This document shows positions 1 through 9,109 of a stretch of 64,000 nt of DNA, one piece after another. Source of the stretch: Streptomyces novaecaesareae. GTDB taxonomy: Bacteria; Actinomycetota; Actinomycetes; Streptomycetales; Streptomycetaceae. A program made the position numbers and the translations under genes. The stretch's first letter is position 1. Each line of letters starts with the position of its first letter. Under the pieces are notes generated by a model. That model was not told the origin of the DNA. It searched no databases and saw nothing but the letters and a program-made list of their open reading frames with translations. Location: positions 1 to 64,000 of the forward strand of contig NZ_JNWQ01000064.1 of the NCBI RefSeq assembly GCF_000716875.1, read 5' to 3'.

Positions 1-55
1 CGTCATACGAGATTTCTGCCTGTCTCGTGGGCTCGGAGATGTGTATAAGAGACAG
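1..55 (+). other. Illumina Nextera P7/i7 sequencing adapter (contamination)
   Basis: Not genomic. Bases 1-13 match the end of the P7 oligo with one mismatch at base 3. Bases 14-21 (TTCTGCCT) match Nextera i7 index N703. Bases 22-36 are the read-2 primer stub GTCTCGTGGGCTCGG, and 37-55 are the transposase mosaic end AGATGTGTATAAGAGACAG. Genomic sequence starts at 56. Translation of this stretch yields the well-known artefact peptide LSLIHISEPTRQAE on the minus strand. Confidence 0.98.
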
Positions 56-868
56 GGCCAGGATCTCGCCGTGCAGCATCGAGAACCAGCCGTCCCCCGC
101 GGCGCTCCACTCCCGCCAGCCGGCCGCGATCCGCTCCGGCTCGTCCGGCTCCGCGTAGCCCCGCTCGACCACCGTCCGGCCCAGCGTGGTGCCGGTGACC
201 CGGTCCGCCCACATCCCGCCCCACCAGGCGCGCTGCTCGGGCGTCGCGTACGTCCAGGTGGTGGCGCTCGCGGTGACCTCGGCGAAGCCGGCCGCGCGGG
301 CCCAGGACAGCAGCCGACGGCCGGCGTCCGGCTCGCCGCCGTTGGCACGGGCGGTCCGCCGGTACAGCTCCAGCCAGCGGTCCAGCGCGGGCACCTCCGG
401 GAACCAGGTCATCGAGGCGTAGTCGACGTCGCGCGCCGCGACCACGCCGCCGGGGGCCGTCACCCGCCGCATCTCGCGCAGCGCGGCCACCGGATCGGCC
501 ACGTGCTGCAGCACCTGGTGGGCGTGCACCACGTCGAACTCGCCGTCCCGGTACGGCAGTCGGTGGACGTCCGCCTGCTCGAACACGACCTCGGCGGCCG
601 GCCCGCGCCCGGCGACGTACTCCGCGGCCCGCTCCAGCACCTCGGCGGAGGTGTCCACGGCCACCACCCGCCCCTCGGGGCCGACCAGCTCGGCCAGGTC
701 GGCGGTGATCGTGCCGGGCCCGCAGCCGATGTCCAACACGGCCTGCCCGGGCCGCAGTTCGGGCAGCAGGTAGGCGGCCGAGTCGGCGGCGGTCCGGGAG
801 CGGTGCGAGCGCAGGACGGCCTCCTGGTGGCCGTGGGTGTAGACGGCGGCGGGCTGCGGTGCGGACAT
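56..868 (-). CDS. Class I SAM-dependent methyltransferase, 3' end cut off by adapter
   Basis: Predicted soluble methyltransferase with a Rossmann fold. Translation begins MSAPQPAAVYTHGHQEAVLR; motif I is VLDIGCGPGTIT (about residues 44-55) and a later motif reads DVVHAHQVLQHVADP. This is the UbiE/Coq5-like methyltransferase type; the methyl acceptor cannot be told. The ATG at 868 has a purine-rich site (AGGGGGA) just upstream. About 271 genomic codons are present and the frame then runs into the adapter without a stop, so only the last few residues are probably missing. The gene is divergent from the reductase at 1035. Confidence 0.85.
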
Positions 869-1034
869 GGGATCCCCCTGGTGCGTGGTCGGCTTTCCGT
901 TCTCCTCGGCGCCTTCGACGCTACTCCCCGTCCCGCATCCCGAGAAGTTCTGTCTCATATGGTGATCGACTGGCGCCCCGCCCCCACCCGGCCGCCGTAC
1001 CGTGGAGGCGCCCCCGACAGAACGGTCCCCGCCC

Positions 1035-1721
1035 ATGCCCGGCCAGCGCCCCTTCGTCCTGCTGAGCGCCGCCGTGTCGCTCGACGGCCACCTCGACGAC
1101 GCCTCCGCCGACCGGCTGCTGCTCTCCAACGCCGCCGACTTCGACCGGGTGGACGAGGAACGCGCGGCCGCCGACGCGGTCCTGGTCGGCGGCAACACCC
1201 TGCGCGCCGACAACCCGCGCCTGCTGGTCAACGACCCCGCGCGCCGGGCCGCCCGACTGGCGGCCGGCCGGCCCGAGTACCCGCTGAAGGTGACGCTCAG
1301 CGCGAGCGGCGCCCTCGACGCCGAGCTGCGGTTCTGGCACACCGGCGGCACCAAACTCGCCTACACCACGGACGCCGGGGCGGCGGTGCTGCGCCCCCGG
1401 CTGGACGGGCTGGCCGAGGTGGTCGCGCTCGGCGCCGCGGTGGACCTCGGCGCGGTGCTGGACGACCTGGGCGCGCGCGGCGTGCGCCGGCTGATGGTCG
1501 AGGGCGGCGGGGGCGTGCACACCCAGTTCCTGGCCGGGGGCCTGGCGGACGAGCTGCAGCTGGCCGTCGCCCCACTGCTGGTCGGGCAGGCCGAGGCGCC
1601 CCGGTTCGTCCGCCCCGCCGCGTTCCCGGGCGGTCCGGCCCGGCGGATGCGGCTGCTGGAGGCACGTACCGTGGGCGACGTCGTCCTGCTCAGGTACGCC
1701 CCGAAGGAGCCCGCGCCGTGA
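1035..1721 (+). CDS. RibD C-terminal/dihydrofolate reductase-like pyrimidine reductase
   Basis: A 228-residue protein of the RibD C-terminal reductase family, which uses NADPH to reduce the ribosyl side chain of a pyrimidine in riboflavin synthesis or acts on related substrates. Seen are SLDGHLDD near residue 15, VLVGGNTLRADNPRLLV near residue 48 and RRLMVEGGGGVHTQFL near residue 150. The start at 1035 was chosen because the family begins just before LLSAAVSLDG. Its stop overlaps the GTG start of the deaminase gene by 4 bases, so the two are co-translated. Whether it makes riboflavin or a specialised pteridine-like product is undecided. Confidence 0.85.
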   Translation: MPGQRPFVLLSAAVSLDGHLDDASADRLLLSNAADFDRVDEERAAADAVLVGGNTLRADNPRLLVNDPARRAARLAAGRPEYPLKVTLSASGALDAELRFWHTGGTKLAYTTDAGAAVLRPRLDGLAEVVALGAAVDLGAVLDDLGARGVRRLMVEGGGGVHTQFLAGGLADELQLAVAPLLVGQAEAPRFVRPAAFPGGPARRMRLLEARTVGDVVLLRYAPKEPAP

Positions 1722-2176
1722 ACCGCCCCGCCGCCACCGACCTCGACCACCTGCGCCGGGCCGTCGAGCTCTCCCGCCGCTGCCCGCCGTCCGAGACGGC
1801 CTTCTCGGTCGGCGCGGTGATCGTCGGCGCCGACGGCGAGGTGCTGGCGGAGGGGTACAGCCGGGAGTCGGACCCGCACGACCACGCCGAGGAGGCGGCC
1901 CTCGCCAAGCTCCCGGCCGGCGACCCCCGGCTGCGCGGGGCGACCGTCTACAGCTCGCTGGAGCCCTGCGGGCAGCGCGCCTCGCGGCCGACGCCGTGCG
2001 CCCGCCTGATCATCGCGGCGGGCGTGCCGCGGGTGGTGGTCGCCTGGCGCGAGCCGGACCTGTTCGTCACCGACTGCCAGGGCACGGCCCTGCTGGAGGC
2101 GGCCGGGGTCGAGGTGGTGGAGCTGGCGGAGCTGGCCGAGGAGGCCCGAGCGGTCAACGCCCACCTGCCCGGTTGA
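1718..2176 (+). CDS. Zinc-dependent deaminase, RibD N-terminal/CMP deaminase family
   Basis: A 152-residue cytidine/deoxycytidylate deaminase-fold protein. The zinc and catalytic motif HAEEAAL (about residues 49-55) and a PCxxRxSRPxPC-type second motif (about 78-89) are intact. The second motif is the RibD pattern rather than the cytidine deaminase one, so the substrate is probably the pyrimidine intermediate handled by the neighbouring reductase. It starts with GTG inside the reductase stop (GTGA overlap). Together the pair look like a bifunctional RibD split in two and in reversed domain order. Confidence 0.85.
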   Translation: MNRPAATDLDHLRRAVELSRRCPPSETAFSVGAVIVGADGEVLAEGYSRESDPHDHAEEAALAKLPAGDPRLRGATVYSSLEPCGQRASRPTPCARLIIAAGVPRVVVAWREPDLFVTDCQGTALLEAAGVEVVELAELAEEARAVNAHLPG

Positions 2177-2231
2177 TCTTTTGTATCATTAGGAAACAAA
2201 CAGCTCACGTTCCGTTTCCCGAGGAGCCCCC

Positions 2232-2894
2232 ATGCCCGCCGCCCCCCTCCGGCTGACCGCCCGCGCCCTCCTCCTGGACATGGACGGCACCCTGGTCGAC
2301 TCCGACGCCGTGGTCGAACGCTGCTGGGGACGCTGGGCCGAGCGGCACGGCCTGGACCCGGCCGAGGTGCTCGCCGTCGCCCACGGCCGCCAGGGCCACG
2401 CGACCATGGCCGCCCTGCTGCCCGAGCGCCCGGTCGAGGTCAACCTCGCCGACAACGCGCGGATGCTCGCCGAGGAGCGCGCCGACACCGAGGGCGTCGT
2501 CCCGGTCCCCGGCGCCCCCGCCTTCCTCGCCGCACTGGCCGGCCTCCCGCACGCCCTGGTCACCTCCGCCGACGAGGCGCTCGCCCGGGTCCGGATGGAC
2601 GCCGCCGGCCTGCCGCTGCCGCCCGTCCTGGTGACCGCCGAGTCCGTCGGAGCCAGCAAGCCGGACCCGGAGGGCTTCCTCAAGGGCGCCGCCGCCCTCG
2701 GCTTCGCCCCCGCCGACTGCCTCGCCTTCGAGGACTCCGGCGCCGGCATCGCCGCCGCCAAGGCCGCCGGCCTGCGCGTCGTCGGCATCGGCCCCCGCGC
2801 CGCCGCCCACCACCCGGACGCCCACGCCGACACCCTCACCACCGTCACCGTCACGCCGACCCCGGACGGCCTCCTCACCATCACCATCGGCTGA
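2232..2894 (+). CDS. HAD-IA family hydrolase (phosphoglycolate/sugar phosphatase-like)
   Basis: A 220-residue haloacid dehalogenase-type phosphatase. Motif I is LLDMDGTLVDSD (residues 13-24, nucleophile Asp), motif II is LVTSADEAL (about 112), motif III is KPDPEGFL (about 140), and the acid motif is AFEDSGAGIAAA (about 162). A cap insertion after motif I fits subfamily IA (sugar phosphate or phosphoglycolate phosphatases). GAGGAG sits upstream of the ATG. The unusually AT-rich 55-base leader (2177-2231) may carry its own promoter. The substrate is not readable from sequence. Confidence 0.88.
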   Translation: MPAAPLRLTARALLLDMDGTLVDSDAVVERCWGRWAERHGLDPAEVLAVAHGRQGHATMAALLPERPVEVNLADNARMLAEERADTEGVVPVPGAPAFLAALAGLPHALVTSADEALARVRMDAAGLPLPPVLVTAESVGASKPDPEGFLKGAAALGFAPADCLAFEDSGAGIAAAKAAGLRVVGIGPRAAAHHPDAHADTLTTVTVTPTPDGLLTITIG

Positions 2895-2973
2895 CGCGAC
2901 CTGCGAAAACATCCTTGCCGACGGCCGGAGTCAGCACAGAACCAGCACGGTGACGCCAGCCCGCAACTGCCGA

Positions 2974-3228
2974 TCAGTAGTGGTAGCGGGCGGCCAGGAT
3001 GATGATCTCCCGCTCCGTGACCAGGTAGACGAGACGATGCTCGTCGTCGATCCGCCGCGACCAGGCGCCGGGCAGGTGGTACTTCAGCGGCTCGGGCTTG
3101 CCGATCCCGGTGAACGGGTCACGCAGGACGTCCTCGATGAGCTTGTTGATCCGGGCGAGCATCTTGCGGTCGCTCGTGAGCCAGGAGGTGTAGTCCTCCC
3201 AGCCGGCCTCTTCGAAGACGAGCCTCAC
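2974..3228 (-). CDS. yoeB: YoeB-family toxin (ribosome-dependent mRNA interferase)
   Basis: This 84-residue protein has exactly the length of E. coli YoeB. Its catalytic positions coincide with that protein: Glu46 (GKPEPLK), Arg65 (DEHRLVY), and His83 and Tyr84 at the extreme C terminus (ARYHY). Known YoeB toxins cut mRNA in the ribosomal A site and are held inactive by YefM. The start overlaps the end of the yefM-like gene by 4 bases, so both are read from one transcript. All key residues are present, so the toxin should be functional. It may act in stress response or plasmid/island maintenance. Confidence 0.93.
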   Translation of the reverse strand: MRLVFEEAGWEDYTSWLTSDRKMLARINKLIEDVLRDPFTGIGKPEPLKYHLPGAWSRRIDDEHRLVYLVTEREIIILAARYHY

Positions 3229-3506
3229 GCGGCGCCCTTCTCGACACCCGCCGCATCAGGGTCGATGAGCTCCCGCTCGGAGAGCCCTGTGCCGCCAAGG
3301 GCGTTCTCGTACGCCCTGAGCAAGCGGCGGGCGTTCGCAGGCGAGCGCAACAGGTAGGAGCCTTCACGCAGGGCGGCGTAGTCCTCGGCCGAGACGAGTA
3401 CGGCGTTCCCGTGCTTGGAGACGATCTCGATGGCCTCGTGGTCGTCGTTGACCTTCTTGATCAACGGAAAGAGAGCCTTGCGCGCCTCGCTGGCAGTGAT
3501 CGACAT
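3225..3506 (-). CDS. yefM: YefM/Phd-family antitoxin
   Basis: A 93-residue antitoxin beginning MSITASEARKALFPLIKKVN, the typical Phd/YefM N-terminal DNA-binding fold. The C-terminal tail would wrap the toxin. The ATG at 3506 is preceded by GGAGGGAG; an upstream in-frame start at 3548 lies beyond the operator and is unlikely. First gene of the yefM-yoeB operon. Known YefM proteins repress their own promoter together with YoeB, which fits the palindromes at 3528-3547. Confidence 0.93.
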   Translation of the reverse strand: MSITASEARKALFPLIKKVNDDHEAIEIVSKHGNAVLVSAEDYAALREGSYLLRSPANARRLLRAYENALGGTGLSERELIDPDAAGVEKGAA

Positions 3507-3527
3507 CGACTGAACTCCCTCCAAGAC

Positions 3528-3547
3528 TGGTACCACATACCGTACCA
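3528..3547. promoter_or_regulatory. Candidate YefM-YoeB operator
   Basis: TGGTACCA (3528-3535) is a perfect 8-base palindrome. A second GTAC core lies at 3542-3545. The two GTAC cores are 12 bases apart, and the whole also forms an inverted repeat TGGTAC-N8-GTACCA. It sits 22-41 bases upstream of the antitoxin ATG. Paired short palindromes of this kind are known operators of E. coli YefM. Confidence 0.65.
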
Positions 3548-3603
3548 CTGAGGGAGGGTCCAGCAGGCTGAGAAGTCAGCACCAGGTCAGCACGGAAATG
3601 AGA

Positions 3604-3637
3604 AACGGGGCTCGCCTCAGGAGAGGCGAGCCCCGTT
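3604..3637 (-). terminator. Terminator downstream of ychF
   Basis: Perfect 15-base inverted repeat (3604-3618 and 3623-3637) with a 4-base loop, 48 bases past the ychF stop. There is no clear U tract, as is common in this GC range. Confidence 0.8.
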
Positions 3638-3684
3638 CGACCTGCACATTTGACAGATCAAGCCAGCTCAAGGCCATCAGACGA

Positions 3685-4758
3685 TCACACGTTGAAGCGG
3701 AACTCCACCACGTCGCCGTCGTGCATGACGTAGTCCTTGCCCTCGATGCGGGCCTTGCCCTTGGCGCGGGCTTCGGCGATGGAGCCGGTCTCGACCAGGT
3801 CGTCGAAGGAGATCACCTCGGCCTTGATGAAGCCCTTCTGGAAGTCGGTGTGGATGACTCCGGCGGCCTCGGGGGCGGTGGCGCCCTTCTTGATGGTCCA
3901 GGCGCGGGCCTCCTTGGGGCCGGCCGTCAGGTAGGTCTGCAGGCCGAGGGTGTCGAAGCCGACGCGGGCGAGGGTGGCGAGGCCGGGCTCCTCCTGGCCC
4001 ATGGACTGGAGGAGTTCGAGGGCCTCGGCGTCGTCCAGCTCGATCAGCTCGGACTCGATCTTGGCGTTGAGGAAGATCGCCTCGGCCGGGGCGACCAGCT
4101 CGCGCTGGGCGTTCTTGAAGTCCTCGTCGGCCAGCTCGGCCTCGTCCACGTTGAAGACGTAGAGGAAGGGCTTGGCGGTCAGCAGGTGGAGGTCGCGGAT
4201 CGGGGCGGTGTCGAAGCCGGCCTCGAAGAGGGTCTTGCCGGTCTCCAGGATCGCCTGGGCGGCCTCGGCGGCGGCCAGGACGGGGGCGGTGTCCTTCTTG
4301 AGGCGCGCCTCCTTCTGGAGCCGCGGCAGGACCTTCTCGACGGTCTGGAGGTCGGCGAGGATCAGCTCGGTGTGGATGGTCTCGATGTCGTCCTTGGGCG
4401 ACACCTTGCCGTCCACGTGCACCACGTCCGGGTCGGTGAAGGCGCGCACGACCTGGCAGATCGCGTCCGACTCGCGGATGTTGGCGAGGAACTTGTTGCC
4501 CAGGCCCTCGCCCTCGCTGGCGCCGCGCACGATGCCGGCGATGTCGACGAAGTCGACGGTGGCCGGGAGGATGCGCTGGGAGCCGAAGATCTCGGCCAGT
4601 TTGGCCAGCCGCGCGTCCGGGACGCCGACCACGCCGACGTTCGGCTCGATGGTGGCGAACGGGTAGTTGGCCGCCAGCACGTCGTTCTTGGTCAGGGCGT
4701 TGAACAGGGTCGACTTGCCGACGTTCGGCAGGCCGACGATTCCGATCGTGAGCGACAT
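3685..4758 (-). CDS. ychF: Redox-regulated ATPase YchF (Obg-like)
   Basis: A 357-residue universally conserved P-loop protein of the Obg-like group that prefers ATP to GTP and associates with ribosomes. G1 is [11 protein letters not shown] (residues 9-19), G3 is [20 protein letters not shown] (about 73-92), and the G4 region reads YVFNVDE (about 200). A C-terminal TGS-like domain ends at FRFNV. Length and ends match the family. It is a single gene with its own terminator; its start is divergent from the DUF6542 gene. Confidence 0.97.
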   Translation of the reverse strand: MSLTIGIVGLPNVGKSTLFNALTKNDVLAANYPFATIEPNVGVVGVPDARLAKLAEIFGSQRILPATVDFVDIAGIVRGASEGEGLGNKFLANIRESDAICQVVRAFTDPDVVHVDGKVSPKDDIETIHTELILADLQTVEKVLPRLQKEARLKKDTAPVLAAAEAAQAILETGKTLFEAGFDTAPIRDLHLLTAKPFLYVFNVDEAELADEDFKNAQRELVAPAEAIFLNAKIESELIELDDAEALELLQSMGQEEPGLATLARVGFDTLGLQTYLTAGPKEARAWTIKKGATAPEAAGVIHTDFQKGFIKAEVISFDDLVETGSIAEARAKGKARIEGKDYVMHDGDVVEFRFNV

Positions 4759-5059
4759 GAAGCGCAGTCCCGGGGGCTTGGAGGAGTTGGGTCGGCACCG
4801 TGCGGGCCGACCGCCAAGTCTACGGGCAGCGTCCGCGGTCCCTCACGCCTCGGTCGGCGGGCGCGGTCGACCCGTTCGAACGTGAAATCGGTCATGCGGC
4901 GGCCCCGCGCGAGGATCCGATGATCATGGCGCATGGTCTCGGCCGAGCAGGTCAGCCCATCTGAGCGACGATCACACGAGTACGCCGTCCGGAGACACGG
5001 GCCAAGGCCTGAACGGTCCATTACACAGTGTGGCGATGATCGGACCGTACGTTGGGCGG
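4759..5059. other. Divergent intergenic region ychF / DUF6542 gene
   Basis: About 300 bases with no convincing gene; open frames here are shadows of ychF codon bias. It should contain both promoters. TTACACAGTG (5021-5030) is an AT-richer patch that could be a -10 element for the rightward gene. Confidence 0.5.
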
Positions 5060-5668
5060 GTGGAGCAGAGCATCCGTACCCAGCCGCCAGGGCCCAGACG
5101 CCGTCCGCCGAACGGCGCGGCCGCAGCCGCCGTCCCCGGTCCAGGCCGGGCTCCCGGGACCGACGGAACCCCCGCCTCCCGGCTGCGCCCGGTGGCCGGG
5201 CCGCCCTCCGCCCGCCCGGCCGCCCCCCGGCTGCGCCTGCCGCTGCGCGGGCGCGGCGACGCGCAGCTGTACGGACGGCGGCGGACCGGCCGGCCGACCC
5301 GGCTGACGGCCGTCGGCACCGGTGTGGTCGCCGTCCTGGCCACGCTCGCGGTGGCGGGCGTGGACCGGCTGCTCTTCGACGGCCTGGGCTGGCTGTTCGG
5401 CCTGGGCTACTTGGTGGTCTGCTTCCAGCTGGCCGTCCGGGTCCGCTACGTCGACCTGCTGGCCGCGCCGATCAGCGGGCCGATCGCCTTCGCCCTGGCG
5501 CTGGTGCTGCTCGCACCGGTCAGCTCCTCGGGCGTCACCGCCCAGGTGGTCTCGCTGGCGACCGGGCTGGCGCTGCGGGCCGGCTGGCTGTTCACCGGCA
5601 CCGGGCTCGCCGCGCTGATCGTGCTCGCCCGCTTCATCGCCCAGCGCCGGATCCAGCGCTCCCGCTGA
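5060..5668 (+). CDS. DUF6542-type integral membrane protein
   Basis: A protein of about 202 residues. A basic, Pro/Arg-rich N-terminal third (about 80 residues) is followed by four predicted membrane segments (around TAVGTGVVAVLATLAVAGV, LGYLVVCFQLAV, PIAFALALVLLAPV and LFTGTGLAALIVLARFI). It resembles the DUF6542 proteins of streptomycetes that sit near ispH and xseA; no function is known. The GTG at 5060 (VEQS...) is preferred because related proteins begin around this point; a GTG at 5030 would add ten residues. Confidence 0.7.
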   Translation: MEQSIRTQPPGPRRRPPNGAAAAAVPGPGRAPGTDGTPASRLRPVAGPPSARPAAPRLRLPLRGRGDAQLYGRRRTGRPTRLTAVGTGVVAVLATLAVAGVDRLLFDGLGWLFGLGYLVVCFQLAVRVRYVDLLAAPISGPIAFALALVLLAPVSSSGVTAQVVSLATGLALRAGWLFTGTGLAALIVLARFIAQRRIQRSR

Positions 5669-5707
5669 GCGCCCGGGGCGCCGACGGCCGGGCCGCGGGA
5701 GCGGGCC

Positions 5708-6454
5708 TCAGTCCGCCGCCCGGGCCGCCGCCATGGCGGCCCCGACGATGCCGGCGTCGTTGCGCAGCTCCGCCGGCACCACCTGCGCCTCGCGGTCCTT
5801 CAGCAGCGGCAGGAACTTCTCGTGCTTGCGGCTCACCCCGCCGCCGATCACGATCAGCTGCGGCGAGAAGAGCATCTCCACCAGGTCCAGGTACTCGTCG
5901 ACCCGCCCGGCCCACTGCTCCCAGGTCAGCCCGTGCCGTTCCTTGGCGGCCGAGGCGGCCCGGCGCTCGGCGTCCTTGCCGCGCAGCTCCAGGTGGCCCA
6001 GCTCGGTGTTGGGCACCAGCACGCCGTCGGTGAAGAGCGCGCTGCCGATGCCGGTGCCGAAGGTGAGCACCAGGACGACGCCCCGCCGGCCCCGCCCGGC
6101 GCCGTGCGCCATCTCGGCGAGGCCGGCCGCGTCCGCGTCGTTGAGGACGGTCGCGGGCAGGTCCAGTACCTCGCGGAAGAGCCCCTCGGCGTCCAGGCCG
6201 ATCCAGCCCTTGTCCACGTTGGCCGCGGTCCTGGTCCGGCCGCCGACCACCACACCGGGGAAGGTCAGCCCGACCGGGCCGCGGTGGTCGAAGTGGCGGA
6301 CCACCTCGCGGACGGCGGCGACCACGGCCTCGGGGGCGGACGGCTGCGGGGTGAGCACCTTGTGGCGTTCCTCGGCGAGCGCGCCCCGGGCGAGGTCGAC
6401 CGGTGCGCCCTTGATCCCCGAGCCGCCGATGTCCACGCCGAATACCGCCGTCAT
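5708..6454 (-). CDS. ppgK: Polyphosphate glucokinase
   Basis: A 248-residue ROK-family kinase that phosphorylates glucose using polyphosphate or ATP, an actinobacterial speciality. Seen are the N-terminal phosphate-binding motif [13 protein letters not shown] (residues 5-17), catalytic Asp in [13 protein letters not shown] (about 103-115) and [11 protein letters not shown] (about 131-141). Length fits known PpgK proteins. It lies between the DUF6542 gene and ispH on the minus strand and feeds glucose into glycolysis. Confidence 0.93.
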   Translation of the reverse strand: MTAVFGVDIGGSGIKGAPVDLARGALAEERHKVLTPQPSAPEAVVAAVREVVRHFDHRGPVGLTFPGVVVGGRTRTAANVDKGWIGLDAEGLFREVLDLPATVLNDADAAGLAEMAHGAGRGRRGVVLVLTFGTGIGSALFTDGVLVPNTELGHLELRGKDAERRAASAAKERHGLTWEQWAGRVDEYLDLVEMLFSPQLIVIGGGVSRKHEKFLPLLKDREAQVVPAELRNDAGIVGAAMAAARAAD

Positions 6455-6602
6455 CACGTCCGCCCTCCGCCGGGTGGCCGCGGACCCGCTTGTCCACAGC
6501 CTGTGCACAAAACTACGAGAGGGCGCACCGGCCCGCACAGCGGAAAACCACGCAGCGGAGAACGACGCAGCGAGAACCAGGCGACGGAAGGCCGCACAGC
6601 AG

Positions 6603-6636
6603 AGAGCCCGGCACCCCGCGCGGGGCACCGGGCTCT
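6603..6636 (-). terminator. Terminator downstream of ispH
   Basis: A 17-base inverted repeat with two mismatched positions (AGAGCCCGGCACCCCGC and its counterpart), only 9 bases past the ispH stop. Confidence 0.7.
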
Positions 6637-6645
6637 CCGGAGGCG

Positions 6646-7620
6646 TCAGAGCTTGCCGGCCGCCTCGGCGCGCAGGTCGCGGCGCAGCTCCTTGGGCAGC
6701 GAGAAGGTCAGGTGCTCCTCGGCGGTCTTGACGGTCTCGACCGTGTCGTAGCCGCGCGCGGCCAGGAATTCGAGCACGCCGTCGACCAGGATCTCCGGCA
6801 CCGAGGCGCCGCTGGTCAGGCCGACGGTGCCGACGCCCTCCAGCCACTCCTCCCGGATCTCCTCGGCGAAGTCCACCAGGTGGGCGGCCTTGGCCCCGTA
6901 CTCCAGGCCGACCTCGACCAGACGGACCGAGTTGGAGGAGTTCTTGGAGCCGACCACGATCAGCAGGTCGGTCTCGGGGGCCAGCTGCTTGACGGCGACC
7001 TGGCGGTTCTGGGTCGCGTAGCAGATGTCGTCGCTGGGCGGGCTGACCAGCGCCGGGAAGCGGTTCTTCAGCTCGCCGACGGTGGCCATGGTCTCGTCCA
7101 CCGACAGGGTGGTCTGGGACAGCCAGACGACCCGGGACTCGTCCCGGACCTTCACGTTGGCGACGTCCTCGGCACCGTCCACCAGGTGGATCCGGTCCGG
7201 GGCCTCGCCCATGGTGCCGATGACCTCCTCGTGGCCCTCGTGGCCCACCAGCAGGATGTCGAAGCCCTCGTCGGCGAAGCGCACGGCCTCCTTGTGCACC
7301 TTGGTGACCAGCGGGCAGGTGGCGTCGATGGTGGCGAGCTTGCCGGCCCGCGCCTCGTCGTGGACGGACGGGGCGACACCGTGCGCGGAGAAGACCACGA
7401 TCGAGCCCTCGGGCACCTCCTCCGTCTCGTCGACGAAGATCGCGCCCTTCTTCTCCAGGGTCTGGACCACGTACTTGTTGTGGACGATCTGCTTGCGGAC
7501 GTAGATGGGGGCCCCGTACTGCTCCAGGGCCTTCTCCACGGCGATCACGGCGCGGTCGACTCCCGCGCAGTAGCCCCGGGGGGCGGCGAGCAGGACACGG
7601 CGCTGCGCGGTGTTGGACAT
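6646..7620 (-). CDS. ispH: 4-hydroxy-3-methylbut-2-enyl diphosphate reductase
   Basis: The 324-residue last enzyme of the MEP isoprenoid pathway: reduces HMBPP to IPP and DMAPP with a [4Fe-4S] cluster. The three cluster cysteines are visible in [11 protein letters not shown] (Cys18), [11 protein letters not shown] (about 105) and [11 protein letters not shown] (about 205); [10 protein letters not shown] is the substrate loop. The ATG at 7620 ([11 protein letters not shown]) fits the family; a longer frame upstream is rejected as low-complexity leader. Divergent from the permease gene. Confidence 0.96.
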   Translation of the reverse strand: MSNTAQRRVLLAAPRGYCAGVDRAVIAVEKALEQYGAPIYVRKQIVHNKYVVQTLEKKGAIFVDETEEVPEGSIVVFSAHGVAPSVHDEARAGKLATIDATCPLVTKVHKEAVRFADEGFDILLVGHEGHEEVIGTMGEAPDRIHLVDGAEDVANVKVRDESRVVWLSQTTLSVDETMATVGELKNRFPALVSPPSDDICYATQNRQVAVKQLAPETDLLIVVGSKNSSNSVRLVEVGLEYGAKAAHLVDFAEEIREEWLEGVGTVGLTSGASVPEILVDGVLEFLAARGYDTVETVKTAEEHLTFSLPKELRRDLRAEAAGKL

Positions 7621-7728
7621 GGCTCCATCGTACGGGCGGCGGCGAGCCGCGCCGCCCCGGAGCGGAGCCGCGCCGACGGCGGGCATGTTCCGTGCAGACC
7701 CGGTCACGAGTGCTCAAATGTGGTGCCT

Positions 7729-9099
7729 ATGAGCTCTGTGAGCGAGCAGGCGACGCCGAGCGGCCTGCGCCGCACCCTGGGCGTCCGCGATCTGATGGTC
7801 TACGGACTCCTGTTCATCGCCCCGATGGCCCCGGTCGGCGTGTTCGGCGTGCTGGACGCCAAGAGCCACGGCGCCGTCGCCACCGTCTACCTGGCGGCCA
7901 CCGTGGCGATGGGCTTCACCGCCTTCTCGTACGCCCAGATGGTGCGCGCGGTGCCGCAGACCGGCTCGGTGTTCGCCTACGCACGGGCCGGGCTGGGCGA
8001 GGGGCCGGGGTTCATCGCCGGCTGGATGGCGATGCTGGACTACCTGCTGATCCCGGCGGTGGCCTACCTGTTCTCCGGGATCGCCCTGCACTCGCTGGTG
8101 CCGGACGTCTCGCGCTGGCTGTGGACGGCGATCGCGGTCGTGGCGACCACCGCGCTCAACCTGATCGGGGTGCGGACGGCGGCGGTGGTCGGCTTCGCGG
8201 TGCTCGCCATGGAGATCGCGGTGCTGCTGGCATTCATGGCGGCGGCCGTGGTGGCACTCGCCCAGGACGGCGCCCGGCGCGGCTGGGACACCCCGTTCAC
8301 CGCCGTCGGCGCCTTCTCGCTGACCGCCGTGATCTCCGCGGTGTCCGTCGCGGTGCTCTCCTACCTGGGCTTCGACGCGATCGCGACCTTCGTGGAGGAG
8401 GCGGTCGGCGCCTCGGCGGCGGTGGCCCGGGCGGTGCTCTGGTGCCTGGCCCTGGCCGGGGTGCTGTTCGTCGCCCAGACCTACCTGGCGGCGGTGCTGG
8501 AACCGATGAGCCCGCAGCAGCTGGCCGCCGACCCGGCGGCGCAGGGCTCGGCCTTCTACGACACCGTGGAGAGCGGCATCGGGCACTGGCTGCACGTGCT
8601 GGTCGCGGCCAGCAAGGCGATCGGCGCGGCCTTCGCGGCCCTGGCCGGGCAGGCGGCGGCCGGGCGGCTGGTCTTCGCGATGAGCCGGGACGGGCGGCTG
8701 CCACGCGTCCTCGGCGCGGTCGACCCGGCCAGCGCGGTGCCGCGCCGGGCGCTGCTGGCGGCCGCGGTGATCACCATGGCGGCGGCGGTCTGGGCGGCGA
8801 ACCGGGACGACGGGCTGGACCAGCTGACCTCGGTGGTCAACGTGGGCGCGCTGACCGCCTTCGCGCTGCTGCACGCCTCGGTGATCGGCTGGTACACCGT
8901 GCGGCACGGCTCGCCGGACCGGCTGCGGCACGTGGTCGTTCCGATGCTGGGGATCGCGGTGATCGGCGCGGTGGTCTACGAGGCCTCGACCACCGCGCAG
9001 CTGGTCGGGCTGGCCTGGCTGGCGGCCGGCCTGGTGGTGCTCGGCGTCCAGGGCAGTTCGACCGGTTCGGGCGTCGGCGGTGTCGGCGGGCGCCGCTAG
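7729..9099 (+). CDS. APC-family amino acid permease
   Basis: A 456-residue cytoplasmic-membrane transporter with about 12 hydrophobic segments. The first-helix signature reads [20 protein letters not shown] (residues 18-37), and the conserved TM2-3 region is [21 protein letters not shown]. Family members carry amino acids or amines by proton symport or exchange; this one resembles putrescine/amino-acid importers, but the substrate is unproven. It ends 10 bases before xseA, so read-through is possible. Confidence 0.88.
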   Translation: MSSVSEQATPSGLRRTLGVRDLMVYGLLFIAPMAPVGVFGVLDAKSHGAVATVYLAATVAMGFTAFSYAQMVRAVPQTGSVFAYARAGLGEGPGFIAGWMAMLDYLLIPAVAYLFSGIALHSLVPDVSRWLWTAIAVVATTALNLIGVRTAAVVGFAVLAMEIAVLLAFMAAAVVALAQDGARRGWDTPFTAVGAFSLTAVISAVSVAVLSYLGFDAIATFVEEAVGASAAVARAVLWCLALAGVLFVAQTYLAAVLEPMSPQQLAADPAAQGSAFYDTVESGIGHWLHVLVAASKAIGAAFAALAGQAAAGRLVFAMSRDGRLPRVLGAVDPASAVPRRALLAAAVITMAAAVWAANRDDGLDQLTSVVNVGALTAFALLHASVIGWYTVRHGSPDRLRHVVVPMLGIAVIGAVVYEASTTAQLVGLAWLAAGLVVLGVQGSSTGSGVGGVGGRR

Positions 9100-9109
9100 C
9101 CTCGTACGC

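Noticed and set aside
41..1717. Long plus-strand frame beginning MYKRQ and continuing through the methyltransferase and reductase
   Set aside because: MYKRQ is adapter translation; the frame is antisense or out of frame to real genes until the deaminase start at 1718.
3598..4923. 441-residue plus-strand frame antisense to ychF
   Set aside because: A codon-bias shadow of a highly conserved gene.
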